Assembly: GCF_000189775.2 (NCBI RefSeq)
Contig: NC_015555.1
Location: forward strand, 1,065,001 to 1,129,000
Reading direction: 5' to 3'
Length of the DNA stretch: 64,000 nt
Origin: Thermoanaerobacterium xylanolyticum LX-11
GTDB lineage: Bacteria > Bacillota > Thermoanaerobacteria > Thermoanaerobacterales > Thermoanaerobacteraceae
Shown in pieces: positions 43,979 to 52,734 of the stretch. Under the pieces are notes generated by a model. That model made no database searches and had not been told where the DNA came from. It saw only the letters and a list, made by a program, of their open reading frames with translations. The first letter of the stretch is position 1, and every line of letters begins with the position of its first letter. The position numbers were made by a program, and so were the translations under genes.

Positions 43979-44052
43979 GGGCTTGTAGCTCAGGCGGTAA
44001 GAGCGCACGCCTGATAAGCGTGAGGTCGATGGTTCAAGTCCATCTAAGCCCA
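43979..44052 (+). tRNA. tRNA-Ile (anticodon GAT)
   Basis: The acceptor GGGCTTG pairs with TAAGCCC (44045-44051). The anticodon arm CACGC-CTGATAA-GCGTG carries GAT. The T arm contains GTTCAAGTC. No CCA is encoded, unlike the tRNA-Ala one base upstream. Confidence 0.95.
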
Positions 44053-44059
44053 TTTGTAA

Positions 44060-44080
44060 ACCCTAGCGGGTCTTTTTTTT
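44060..44080 (+). terminator. Terminator after the tRNA pair
   Basis: ACCC (44060-44063), TAGC, GGGT (44068-44071), C, then T8. Short stem but strong T tract. Confidence 0.72.
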
Positions 44081-44160
44081 ATGTCTAAAATTAAAAAAAT
44101 AGAGGAATTAGCAAATTTTTGTCGAATTAGATAAATAAAATTTGTCTTTGAGGTGTAAAA

Positions 44161-45309
44161 ATGGCTTCCAAGTTTGAATATGATAAAAAGCTTGACAACA
44201 TAGTAGAAAAGACGATAGAAGTTATAGGTAGCAGCAAAGAGCAGATTTCAGAAATATTAGAGAGGACAAGGAATGAGTATCACCTTTTAGAAGAACAGAT
44301 AAACGAGCTGAAAGTCAAGGTTAGATTTGTTATAAAAGAGGTAGAACAACTTGAAAGAAAAGAGAAAAGCTCTAAGTTAAAACTGGCTTATGTAAGCCAG
44401 CGCTTTGGCAATATAAGTGAGGATGCCATAAAGGAAGCTTACGAAGAAGCGAAGGAGATTCAGGTAGCGCTTATTTTAAAAAGGCAGGAAGAAAAAGACC
44501 TTATAGCAAGAAGAAATGAGCTGGAGAGAAAGCTAATTGAGTATAGGGCAATTGTAGAAAAAGCAGAAAAACTTTCTACACAGATAGGTGTTGCCCTTGA
44601 TTACTTGACAGGCGATTTGACAAAGCTTCACAGCCAGTACGAAGAACTTAAAGACAGGCAACTTCTAAATATACGCATAATAGAAGCTCAGGAAGATGAG
44701 AGGAAAAGGATCGCTCGCGAGATACACGATGGTCCAGCCCAGTCTATGGCAAATGTAATATTAAAAGCAGAGCTATGCGAGAAACTTATTAGCAAAGATG
44801 TAGAAAAAGCTAAAGATGAGCTTAAAAATCTTAAAGACATAGCACATTTATCATTGAAAGAAGTGAGAAAGATCATTTACGATTTAAGGCCGTCCGTTCT
44901 TGATGATTTAGGCTTAATACCTGCTGTATCAAAGTACATAAATGACTTTAAAAATGATACTGGAATAAATGTGGATTTTATTACCTTATCTGAACATAAA
45001 CGATTAAAGCCTGAAATAGAAATAACCTGTTTTAGGGTCATTCAGGAAGCCTTGACAAACATTCGGAAGCACTCAAAGGCGAAGAATGCCGTGATACGAT
45101 TAGAGTTTGGTGATCGATTTATAAGCATAATTATAAAAGATGACGGTGTAGGTTTTGAAAAGACATCTCAAGACAATAAATTTGGACTGTTGGGGATGCG
45201 GGAGAGAGTTCAGATATTAAACGGGAAATTTGAAATAAATAGTTCACCTAATGAGGGGACTCAAATTTACATTTCCATTCCGCTAGGTGGTGATAAGTGC
45301 AATGATTAA
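44161..45309 (+). CDS. degS: DegS-like cytoplasmic sensor histidine kinase
   Basis: The 382-residue protein has no membrane segment. Residues 1-170 form a coiled, charged sensor domain of the DegS type. The HisKA_3 dimerisation helix has the phospho-His in DERKRIAREIHDGPAQSMAN (His189). The ATPase domain shows RVIQEALTNIRKHSKAKNAVI (N box), IKDDGVGFE (G1) and FGLLGMRERVQILNG with GTQIYISIPL. It should phosphorylate the regulator encoded in overlap downstream. In Bacillus the pair controls exoenzymes, competence and motility; the targets here are unknown. Confidence 0.92.
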   Translation: MASKFEYDKKLDNIVEKTIEVIGSSKEQISEILERTRNEYHLLEEQINELKVKVRFVIKEVEQLERKEKSSKLKLAYVSQRFGNISEDAIKEAYEEAKEIQVALILKRQEEKDLIARRNELERKLIEYRAIVEKAEKLSTQIGVALDYLTGDLTKLHSQYEELKDRQLLNIRIIEAQEDERKRIAREIHDGPAQSMANVILKAELCEKLISKDVEKAKDELKNLKDIAHLSLKEVRKIIYDLRPSVLDDLGLIPAVSKYINDFKNDTGINVDFITLSEHKRLKPEIEITCFRVIQEALTNIRKHSKAKNAVIRLEFGDRFISIIIKDDGVGFEKTSQDNKFGLLGMRERVQILNGKFEINSSPNEGTQIYISIPLGGDKCND

Positions 45310-45934
45310 CATTATGATAGCTGATGACCATGTGCTTTTGCGTCAAGGGCTAAAACAGATAATTGAATTAGAAGAAGATATGAAAGTGGTGTATCAAGCC
45401 TCAGATGGAGAAGAAGCTTATAATTTGGCTAAAAATAATTCTCCAGATATAATTTTGATGGATATAAACATGCCAAATGTAAATGGCATTAAAGCTGCAA
45501 AGATGATTAAAAGCAATGATCCTAAAAATAAAATAATGTTTTTGACTATCTACAATGACAAAGAGTACCTTATGGAGGCATTGAAAATAGGTGTGGAAGG
45601 TTACATATTAAAAGATGCAGATTCAGATGAACTTATAAAGGCTATAAGAATCATATCAAATGGAGGCGTTTACATACATCCTTCACTTATCAGGGAAATT
45701 GAAAGCCTAGAGAAGAATGAATGCAAAAAAGATCTTACTGACAGAGAGTTTGAGATATTGAATTTAATCGCTGAAGGTTATAGCAATAAAGAGATAGCAG
45801 ATAAGCTCTTCTTAAGCGAAAAGACAGTCAAAAATCACGTGTACAATATATTTAGAAAATTAGATGTAAAAGATAGGACTCAAGCTGCCATATATTTATT
45901 AAAAAATAATAATATGTACAATATGCATACATAA
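45302..45934 (+). CDS. degU: DegU-like LuxR-type response regulator
   Basis: ATG 45302 lies inside the last codons of degS, so translation is coupled. The 210-residue protein has a receiver (MIADDHVLLRQGLK, phospho-Asp in IILMDINMPN, LTIYND, GYILKDA) and a NarL/LuxR helix-turn-helix (LTDREFEILNLIAEGYSNKEIADKLFLSEKTVKNHVYNI). DNA binding upon phosphorylation is expected. The order and type match degSU of Firmicutes, though several paralogues of this family share the layout. Confidence 0.92.
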   Translation: MINIMIADDHVLLRQGLKQIIELEEDMKVVYQASDGEEAYNLAKNNSPDIILMDINMPNVNGIKAAKMIKSNDPKNKIMFLTIYNDKEYLMEALKIGVEGYILKDADSDELIKAIRIISNGGVYIHPSLIREIESLEKNECKKDLTDREFEILNLIAEGYSNKEIADKLFLSEKTVKNHVYNIFRKLDVKDRTQAAIYLLKNNNMYNMHT

Positions 45935-46002
45935 AATTTGCTTTTATTCCAAAAATATTTTATAGTTAATATGTAATCCAAAATGTTTAGGAGGCGTATG
46001 AA

Positions 46003-47406
46003 ATGGAGAGTGGCGAGTTAAAAGACATTGAAAAAAGATTAGGATACAAAAGCAAAAATGGATGGCTTAAAGTAAATGACGATGAAAGGGAAAAGATATT
46101 TGAGTACGCAGAAGATTACAAAGCATTCATAGGAGAGTGTAAGACGGAGAGAGAAGTTGCAGACAGGATAATAAAGATTGCTGAAGAAAATGGCTTTATA
46201 AATTTAGAAACAGCTACAAACTTAAAGCCAGGCACAAAGGTGTACTATGACAATAAAGGCAAATCGGTAATTTTAGCTGTTATTGGAAAAGATTCTGTCC
46301 GCAATGGATTTAAAGCAGCAGCCGCTCATATAGATTCACCAAGGATTGATTTAAAACCAAATCCATTATACGAAGATAGTGGTCTTGCTCTTTTTAAGAC
46401 ACATTATTATGGGGGGATTAAGAAATACCAGTGGGTTACGATACCATTGGCATTGCACGGAGTTGTCATAAAAGAAAGTGGCGAAAAAGTCGTTTTTAAC
46501 CTTGGAGAAGATGAAAAAGATCCTGTGCTATATATAACTGATTTACTGCCTCACCTTGGAAAAGATCAAATGGAGAAAAAAGCTGCTGACGTGGTCACTG
46601 GAGAAGCATTGAATCCAGTCATAGGAAATATGCCTTTGTCTGAAGACGTTTCTGTAAAGCCAAATTTATTGAAAATTTTAAACGAGAAATATGGGATAGT
46701 GGAAGAAGATTTTATAAGTGCTGAGTTGGAGTTGGTGCCAGCACATAAACCAAGGGATATAGGCTTTGACAGAAGTATGATAGGTGCTTACGGACAAGAT
46801 GATAGGATATGCGCTTATGACGTACTTAGAGCTATTTTAGATGTTGACAATCCTGAAAAGACTGCAGTAGCTATATTTGCTGACAAAGAAGAGATAGGAA
46901 GCATGGGAAATACAGGATTGCAGTCCAGATTTTTTGAAAATGCTATAGCGGAAATCTTGGAAAAGCAAGAAGGCAGCACTGATATAAAGCTTAGAGCAGC
47001 CATGAGAAATGCAGAATTGTTATCTGCAGATGTAAATGCTGGCTTTGATCCTTTATACCCTGATGTAAGTGAAAAACTTAACAGCTCATATATAGGAAAT
47101 GGTGTATGCCTGACGAAGTACACAGGTTCACGTGGAAAAAGTGGATCAAATGATGCAAATGCTGAGTTTGTGGCAAAAGTGAGAAAGATATTTAATGAAA
47201 ATAATGTAGTATGGCAGACAGGAGAGCTTGGAAAAGTTGACATTGGAGGCGGAGGAACAGTCGCACTTTTTGCAGCAAATTATGGCATGGAGGTTATTGA
47301 CTGTGGTATTGCACTTTTAAGCATGCATTCACCTTATGAATTGTCATCAAAACTTGACTTGTACATGGGATATAAAGCATATAGATCCTTCCTTTTAAGT
47401 AGGTAA
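46003..47406 (+). CDS. M18-family zinc aminopeptidase
   Basis: The 467-residue protein follows TAGGAGGCG. Metal ligands of the M18 family are readable: AAAHIDSPRIDLKP (His and Asp), FADKEEIGSMGNTG (the catalytic Glu pair) and MHSPYELSSKLD near the end (last His). The family, to which yeast aminopeptidase I and aspartyl aminopeptidase belong, removes N-terminal residues using two zinc ions. It has no signal peptide and is presumably cytoplasmic peptide turnover. The terminator downstream shows it to be monocistronic. Confidence 0.92.
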   Translation: MESGELKDIEKRLGYKSKNGWLKVNDDEREKIFEYAEDYKAFIGECKTEREVADRIIKIAEENGFINLETATNLKPGTKVYYDNKGKSVILAVIGKDSVRNGFKAAAAHIDSPRIDLKPNPLYEDSGLALFKTHYYGGIKKYQWVTIPLALHGVVIKESGEKVVFNLGEDEKDPVLYITDLLPHLGKDQMEKKAADVVTGEALNPVIGNMPLSEDVSVKPNLLKILNEKYGIVEEDFISAELELVPAHKPRDIGFDRSMIGAYGQDDRICAYDVLRAILDVDNPEKTAVAIFADKEEIGSMGNTGLQSRFFENAIAEILEKQEGSTDIKLRAAMRNAELLSADVNAGFDPLYPDVSEKLNSSYIGNGVCLTKYTGSRGKSGSNDANAEFVAKVRKIFNENNVVWQTGELGKVDIGGGGTVALFAANYGMEVIDCGIALLSMHSPYELSSKLDLYMGYKAYRSFLLSR

Positions 47407-47417
47407 AGGTCATTTAA

Positions 47418-47443
47418 AAACACCGGTATAGCCGGTGTTTTTT
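47418..47443 (+). terminator. Terminator after the aminopeptidase gene
   Basis: CACCGG (47421-47426) pairs with CCGGTG (47432-47437), extended by A/T pairs, followed by TTTTTT. It lies between convergent genes and may serve both. Confidence 0.85.
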
Positions 47444-47450
47444 AGCAATT

Positions 47451-48233
47451 TTATTGATTTATAAACATTTCTACCACAATTACGCCGTTTCCAGTGCTGT
47501 TTGTGACAACGCCAACGCCGACTTTATTGAAATAAGGGTTTAAGATATTTTCTCTATGACCGCTGGAATTCATCAATGCATAATGAACACTTACAACATC
47601 GCTGTTTAGTGCTATGTTTTCTGCAGCGGCATTGTAACTTATACCAAATTCTTTCATCATATCAAATGGCGAGCCATAAGTAGGTGACGTGTGAGAAAAA
47701 TAGTTGTTGTCCCTCATATCCTCAGCTTTTATCCTGGCTACTTTTGATAGGTTTTCATCGATGGTAAGCGGACTCAAGCCTCTTGACGTTCTTTCGCTAT
47801 TTATGAGATCCACCAACTGCTTTTCTTGTACTGATAACCCTTGATAATTTTGTTGTGCGCTACTATTCTTGACGCTTTCAACAGCATTGGAAGATGAATT
47901 GCCGGCTGATGTAGTCGTAGTTGTAACAGTTCCTTTTGTATTAATTGTCGTCTGGTTTACATTTGCAGTGTTATTAGCCATTGTAACCCACCAATAATTG
48001 TTGTTGTACCAAGCATTTGTGTTATTTGCCTGTACATAATTTATTTTTACTGTGGCTGTATTGAATACAGAGTAATTTGATGTGGTGGCATTTGAAGTTG
48101 TCGTTCCATTGTAGACAACATTGTTGTTTGTATATGTTCCGTAAGAATACGAAGCTTTTGCAGCATTAAAAGAGCTAATCATTGACAATGAAATTACTGC
48201 AAATGTCGCATAGTACTTTAGATTTTTTTTCAC
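47451..48233 (-). CDS. Secreted CAP/SCP-domain protein
   Basis: I favour GTG 48233, about 10 bases after AAGGGG; a GTG at 48242 lies too close to that site. The ~260-residue protein has a signal peptide (KKNLKYYATFAVISLSMISSFNAAKA), a long Asn/Thr/Tyr-rich low-complexity region, and a C-terminal CAP domain of YkwD type: LVDLINSERTSRGLSPLTIDENLSKVARIKAEDM, NYFSHTSPTYGSPFDMM and HRENILNPYFNKVGVGVV. Such proteins are often found on spores or cell walls in Firmicutes. Function is unknown. Confidence 0.85.
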   Translation of the reverse strand: MKKNLKYYATFAVISLSMISSFNAAKASYSYGTYTNNNVVYNGTTTSNATTSNYSVFNTATVKINYVQANNTNAWYNNNYWWVTMANNTANVNQTTINTKGTVTTTTTSAGNSSSNAVESVKNSSAQQNYQGLSVQEKQLVDLINSERTSRGLSPLTIDENLSKVARIKAEDMRDNNYFSHTSPTYGSPFDMMKEFGISYNAAAENIALNSDVVSVHYALMNSSGHRENILNPYFNKVGVGVVTNSTGNGVIVVEMFINQ

Positions 48234-48361
48234 TAATATCACACCCCTTAATTAAAATTATTCGACAAAAAAAGAAAAAAACCTTTAAGTAATTAATGGA
48301 CACGTAGGAAATCTTATCAATAGTTGCGCCTCTGAATATAATGTGAGTAGGGGGTGCAAAG

Positions 48362-48619
48362 ATGAGATATGGGATATTAGTCTTTTATTCTTATCAACAT
48401 GCAGTGTTGTGTGACAAAGTATTAAGGCAGAACAATATACCTGTAGAATTTATACCAACGCCACGCTCTATAATGAATAGCTGCAGCCATTCTTTAAAAT
48501 TTGGTCTGGAATACGTGGATATTGTGAAATTAATAGTACAAAGAATAAATATCCCTTATAAAGGGATATATGAAGTTGAGAAAACATATAGCGGATATAC
48601 CGTCATAGGTGTTCGTTAG
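48362..48619 (+). CDS. DUF3343 (putative Se/S carrier-like) protein
   Basis: The 85-residue protein follows AGGGGGTGC. It reads YSYQHAVLCDKVLRQNNIPVEFIPTPRSIMNSCSHSLKF, the DUF3343 pattern: an aminotransferase-like start, TPR motif, and Cys-Ser-containing CSHS segment. Some members accompany sulfur or selenium metabolism genes, but the function is unproven. Its 3' end overlaps the convergent downstream gene by 17 bases. A weak TATAAT is seen at 48337-48342. Confidence 0.8.
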   Translation: MRYGILVFYSYQHAVLCDKVLRQNNIPVEFIPTPRSIMNSCSHSLKFGLEYVDIVKLIVQRINIPYKGIYEVEKTYSGYTVIGVR

Positions 48620-49973
48620 GTTTTCCAAAGATAATTGACTTTATTTTGTCTATTGTCCCATTTTCTACTTTTTCATTAAGCTTTGAGTTTAATATGATTA
48701 TTTTATTTTGCAGATCTTTTACCTGCTTTTTTAATTTTTCGTTTTCCAAAAGGACATTGTTGTAAACAGAATTAAGATTGTCAATTTTTGAAGTGTACTT
48801 CATTCTTTCTTCATAATATTTCTTCAAATTTTCTTTAAGTTCTTCAATATTTCTGTTTTTAAGTGCGATTTCATAGCTTTTTTGATTTAGATTTCTCTCT
48901 AAATGTACTTTCTCCTTTTGGAGGTTTTCTATTTTTTTAGATAGTGTGCTTAAGTATTCTTGGACTTCTTTTATATAAAATGTGAAGTAATTATCTTTAT
49001 CATATGATATGATATCTTTAACTCTATTAAAAGGAAGCTCTAATCCGTTATCATCTAAAAATGTGAATTTTTCTATTGAATCTTCCACTTTTTTTACAAA
49101 TTCATATGACGAAGGCTTTTCAGCTAATTTAAAAGGCTTGCAGAAACTATTGCCGCCGTCTGATGATACAGCGCTGTAAAAAGTGTCTTGTTGAATCCAT
49201 GTACACCATATAGTGGTGTCTATTATGTTAAAGCAAGGCCACAAAATTGCATCTGAAAATGACAAAGTGATTTTCTTGTCCCACGATCCTTTTGGCCATC
49301 CACCATCGACTTTTTTTCTATACTTTAGTTCTTTTATTATGTTTTCCTCAACCCAGCATATATGAATGTTTCGTTTGTCATCGATGGATATGTTCGGATA
49401 TTCAAGCGATATGGCTTCAGAAATTGTAGTCTTTAAAGTCCACGTATCATTTAAATACGTTGTATAGTATATTTTTTGAGTGTTTTCGGTTGTGACATAA
49501 ACTAAGTGCATAATTCCGAATTTATCAGATGCTACACTGTAGAAAGGCTTAATTTGGCTGTTGTAAATGACAGCTACGTCATTAACTTTGAAAGTCTTAT
49601 TGAGTACAAAATGCTTTAGAATCAATTTTTTGGGTGTTGATAGATTATGCTCTATAAAAAATAGATGTAATGTTCCACCAAATATTATTAATCTGAAGTT
49701 ATCTGCAAAAAATGATTTGTCATTATAATGGTACAAAATCTTTTTGATTATTTTGTTATCATCATTTAAATGTGCTAAAACTATGTTTTGCTCTTTGCTA
49801 AAATATGTGATTAAAATTTCATCCGAGTTTAATCCAACATCGAAATCGCTTATTGTATTGTCTATAAGGCTTATTTCATCCGAATTTTCACCAGCTATAT
49901 TTAACAAAATAGAGTTCCGATTTGATGAAAATTTGTACACCTTGCCTTTAAAATTTAATAGCACCTTGTCCAT
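48603..49973 (-). CDS. Putative beta-propeller/coiled-coil protein of unknown function
   Basis: ATG 49973 has GAAAGGAGG upstream, giving 456 residues. Residues ~1-330 consist of repeating ~45-residue beta units with Asp- and Trp-rich turns (KFGIMHLVYVTTENTQKIYYTTYLND, KRNIHICWVEENIIKELKYRKKVDG, IIDTTIWCTWIQQDTFYSAVSSDGGNSF), like sialidase-type propellers. Residues ~340-440 are a long coiled coil. There is no signal peptide, membrane segment or catalytic motif that I recognise. It is divergent from the structural-like protein at 50101, with which it shares a 127-base intergenic region; both may be spore or surface components. Confidence 0.6.
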   Translation of the reverse strand: MDKVLLNFKGKVYKFSSNRNSILLNIAGENSDEISLIDNTISDFDVGLNSDEILITYFSKEQNIVLAHLNDDNKIIKKILYHYNDKSFFADNFRLIIFGGTLHLFFIEHNLSTPKKLILKHFVLNKTFKVNDVAVIYNSQIKPFYSVASDKFGIMHLVYVTTENTQKIYYTTYLNDTWTLKTTISEAISLEYPNISIDDKRNIHICWVEENIIKELKYRKKVDGGWPKGSWDKKITLSFSDAILWPCFNIIDTTIWCTWIQQDTFYSAVSSDGGNSFCKPFKLAEKPSSYEFVKKVEDSIEKFTFLDDNGLELPFNRVKDIISYDKDNYFTFYIKEVQEYLSTLSKKIENLQKEKVHLERNLNQKSYEIALKNRNIEELKENLKKYYEERMKYTSKIDNLNSVYNNVLLENEKLKKQVKDLQNKIIILNSKLNEKVENGTIDKIKSIIFGKPNEHL

Positions 49974-50100
49974 AAAATACCTCCTTTCATTTAAAATTAT
50001 ATTCTTTATTTGTAACAAATATTATGGTTATTACGTATATTGTAACTAGAAATATGCAAAATCAAATTAAACAAAAATTTAGTCGTAAGGGGGAAATAAA

Positions 50101-50769
50101 ATGGCATTTGCTAAAAAGCTGATTGGAGAACAAGAAGTAGGACCAGGTCCAGTAGAGCCAGGTCAGCTTCCTGAACCAACAGAGATAACTTGCATAGAAG
50201 TTACAAAGATATACGATTCATGCTCACAGAGATTGTGTTTAGACAGCATACCACCAGTTCCATTTGTGCCTACTATTACAAACCCAACATTTGGACGCTG
50301 TGAAAATGTGACTGTTACACTTGTATCACCTCCAGGATTTACACTTACACCTATTCCTGAAAGACCTGGATTTGCAAGAGTGCAGGCTACATTCCAAGTA
50401 ACATATGATGTAGTGATTACAAATACATCTGGCGATATTCAAACATTGACAGGACTAACAACTACGTTTAATAAGGATATAGTATTGTACGTGCCAGAAC
50501 CTACTATTGCTATCATGAAGTTTGAGGCTGTTGCAGAGTGCTTATTTGGTAGAGTCAATGTTGGAACACCAACAACATTAGAGGTAATCATAGGTGTATG
50601 GATCATCATAAAATCTGCTATGGATGTGCAATTATTGATACCTTCGTATGGATTCTGCCCAGTACCACCTGAGTGCGAGGAGTTTCCGACAAATGTATGT
50701 GATGAATTCATGCAGAGACCATTCCCACCTATATTTCCTCCGCAGAAAGCCCCATATTCACCATATTAA
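50101..50769 (+). CDS. Pro- and Cys-rich structural-like protein, unknown family
   Basis: The 222-residue protein follows AAGGGGGAAAT. It is rich in Pro, Val, Thr and Cys: a PGPVEPGQLPEPTEI linker, CIEVTKIYDSCSQRLCLDS, a central beta-rich module (RVQATFQVTYDVVITNTSGDIQTLTGLTTTF), CFGFCPVPPECEEF-like cysteines near 185-205, and a PFPPIFPPQKAPYSPY tail. There is no signal peptide. The composition resembles spore-coat or exosporium proteins of clostridia, but I cannot name a family. A terminator follows, and a group II intron is inserted directly after it. Confidence 0.6.
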   Translation: MAFAKKLIGEQEVGPGPVEPGQLPEPTEITCIEVTKIYDSCSQRLCLDSIPPVPFVPTITNPTFGRCENVTVTLVSPPGFTLTPIPERPGFARVQATFQVTYDVVITNTSGDIQTLTGLTTTFNKDIVLYVPEPTIAIMKFEAVAECLFGRVNVGTPTTLEVIIGVWIIIKSAMDVQLLIPSYGFCPVPPECEEFPTNVCDEFMQRPFPPIFPPQKAPYSPY

Positions 50770-50776
50770 AAATATG

Positions 50777-50800
50777 AAAAGCCAGCATAAGCTGGCTTTT
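50777..50800 (+). terminator. Terminator that served as target for the group II intron
   Basis: AAAAGCCAGC (50777-50786), loop ATAA, GCTGGCTTTT (50791-50800), then CTCA and the intron's first base at 50805. Class IIC introns recognise such stem-loops as insertion sites. Confidence 0.9.
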
Positions 50801-50804
50801 CTCA

Positions 50805-52712
50805 GTGCGCCCGGCATGGGCGATAACTTGGCGGTGAAAGTCCGCTGTGGGCTTGGTAGTGGGAACCACTAGCTGAACCGCAAGGGTGTCCATCGTGAGG
50901 TGGAATCTGAAGGAAGCGGTAGGCAAAATCTCGGTCTGAGGAATACGAACCAGATAAGAGGCTGAATTGGGGCGGACGAGTTTGCTGAACAAAACGAAGT
51001 CCAACACTACCCGAACCCCATACAGTAAATCTGGCAGATAGACGAGATGAAGGTTATCGTTCTTACCCGGGGAGGTCTCAAGGATAAGTCATTAAAGTGA
51101 ACTCTGAAATGACAACCCATGCAGTGATGTATGGCTGAACCTTGAGAAGTCAGCAGAGGTCATAGTACTTATCTAGTCATGAATAGATAAGGAAGGACCG
51201 AACATTAGGAGGTTTTGGAAATCTTATGAACTCGAAAGATATGCAGAGACTGCAGACAACTCAACAAAGAGGCTATCCGCTCAATCAAGAAATGGAATTT
51301 CAAGAGAGAGCGGAAGTGCATAGTATATCATCGGCGTCAAAAGATAGAAGAAACAATGTACAAAGATACACCAGTAATATGCTTGAAATGATACTAGACC
51401 GAGAAAACATGAAAGAAGCATACAAACGAGTAGTTGCAAATAAAGGAAGCCATGGAGTCGATGGGATGGAAGTAGATGAACTTCTACCGTATCTCAAAGA
51501 AAACTGGCCGACCATAAAGCAACAATTACTGGAAGGAAAATATAAACCACAACCAGTGTTGAGAGTAGAAATACCAAAACCAGATGGAGGAACAAGACTA
51601 CTAGGGATACCTACAGTACTAGACAGACTAATACAACAAGCAATAGCCCAAATACTAAGTGGAATATACGACCATACATTCTCTGATAACAGTTATGGTT
51701 TCAGACCTAGACGCAGTGCAAAAGACGCAGTAATAGCCGCAGAAGTATATATAAACGAAGGATGCACATGGGTAGTAGATATAGACTTAGAAAAGTTCTT
51801 TGACAGAGTAAACCACGACATACTAATGTCCAAATTAGAAAAGCGGATAGGAGACAAACGAGTACTGAAGCTAATACGAAGATACTTAGAATCAGGAGTA
51901 ATGATAAATGGAATCAAAGTAGCAACAGAAGAAGGGACACCACAAGGAGGGCCATTAAGTCCGCTACTAGCAAACATAATGTTAGATGAACTAGACAAAG
52001 AACTAGAAAGAAGAGGACATAAATTCTGTCGATATGCAGATGATTGCAACATATACGTAAAAAGCAGGTCAGCAGGAAACAGAGTAATGAAAAGCATAAA
52101 GAAATTCATAGAAACCAAATTAAAACTAAAAGTCAATGAAACAAAAAGTGCTGTAGATAGACCATGGAAAAGAAAATTCTTAGGATTTTCGTTTTATACA
52201 AAAGAAAACGAAGTAAGAATAAGGATTCATGAAAAATCCATCAAAAGGTTTAAGGAAAAAGTAAGAGAAATAACCAATCGAAACAAGGGAATAAGCATGG
52301 AATACAGAATACGTAGATTGAATCAGATAACGACAGGATGGGTTAACTATTTTGGATTAGCAGATGCGAAAGGAATAATGAAAGCTCTTGACGAATGGAT
52401 AAGGCGTAGACTAAGAGCATGTATATGGAAGCAATGGAAGAAGACAAAAACAAAGTATGACAATCTGATAAAATTAGGAGTAGAAAAACAAAAAGCCTGG
52501 GCATACGCCAATACGAGGAAAGGCTACTGGAGAATATCCAATAGCCAAATACTCAATATGACTCTTACAAATAAATACTTCGAAGACATAGGTTATAGAA
52601 GTTTATCAAAAAGGTATCTAATCGTACATTAAATCTTAATGAACCGCCGTATACCGAACGGTACGTACGGTGGTGTGAGAGGACGGCGGTTAGTCACCGC
52701 CTCCTACTCGAT
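50805..52712 (+). mobile_element. Group II intron, class IIC, full length (1,908 bp)
   Basis: The 5' end reads GTGCGCCCGGCATGGG (the GUGYG rule). Domain I landmarks such as CCGCAAGGGTGTCC, GAAGGAAGCGGTAGGC and GGTCTGAGGAATACGAAC follow, and TTACCCGGGGAGGTCT appears near 51061. The maturase gene is in domain IV. Domain V is GAACCGCCGTATACCGAACG onward (52641-52676). Domain VI ends CTACTCGAT at 52712, with a bulged-A branch region. Sequence and layout closely recall the Geobacillus stearothermophilus GsI-IIC intron. No target duplication is expected. Confidence 0.92.
51226..52632 (+). CDS. ltrA: Group II intron reverse transcriptase/maturase (class C)
   Basis: The 468-residue protein starts behind TAGGAGG at 51208-51214. 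Reverse-transcriptase blocks are present: GSHGVDGMEVDELLPYL (RT0-1), IPKPDGGTRLLGIPTVLDRLIQQAI (RT2), SYGFRPRRSAKDAV (RT2a-3), VVDIDLEKFFDRVNHD (RT3), EEGTPQGGPLSPLLANIML (RT4), CRYADDCNIYV with the catalytic YADD (RT5) and KRKFLGFSFY (RT7). A thumb/X maturase domain follows. It lacks the HNH endonuclease, as class C proteins do. It assists splicing and reverse splicing of the host intron. Confidence 0.95.
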   Translation: MNSKDMQRLQTTQQRGYPLNQEMEFQERAEVHSISSASKDRRNNVQRYTSNMLEMILDRENMKEAYKRVVANKGSHGVDGMEVDELLPYLKENWPTIKQQLLEGKYKPQPVLRVEIPKPDGGTRLLGIPTVLDRLIQQAIAQILSGIYDHTFSDNSYGFRPRRSAKDAVIAAEVYINEGCTWVVDIDLEKFFDRVNHDILMSKLEKRIGDKRVLKLIRRYLESGVMINGIKVATEEGTPQGGPLSPLLANIMLDELDKELERRGHKFCRYADDCNIYVKSRSAGNRVMKSIKKFIETKLKLKVNETKSAVDRPWKRKFLGFSFYTKENEVRIRIHEKSIKRFKEKVREITNRNKGISMEYRIRRLNQITTGWVNYFGLADAKGIMKALDEWIRRRLRACIWKQWKKTKTKYDNLIKLGVEKQKAWAYANTRKGYWRISNSQILNMTLTNKYFEDIGYRSLSKRYLIVH

Positions 52713-52734
52713 TAACAATGATAGGAGGATTTTT

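Noticed and set aside
50805-52712. Group II intron of class B or CL type
   Set aside because: Position behind a terminator, absence of the endonuclease domain and the close resemblance of both RNA and protein to GsI-IIC point to class C.
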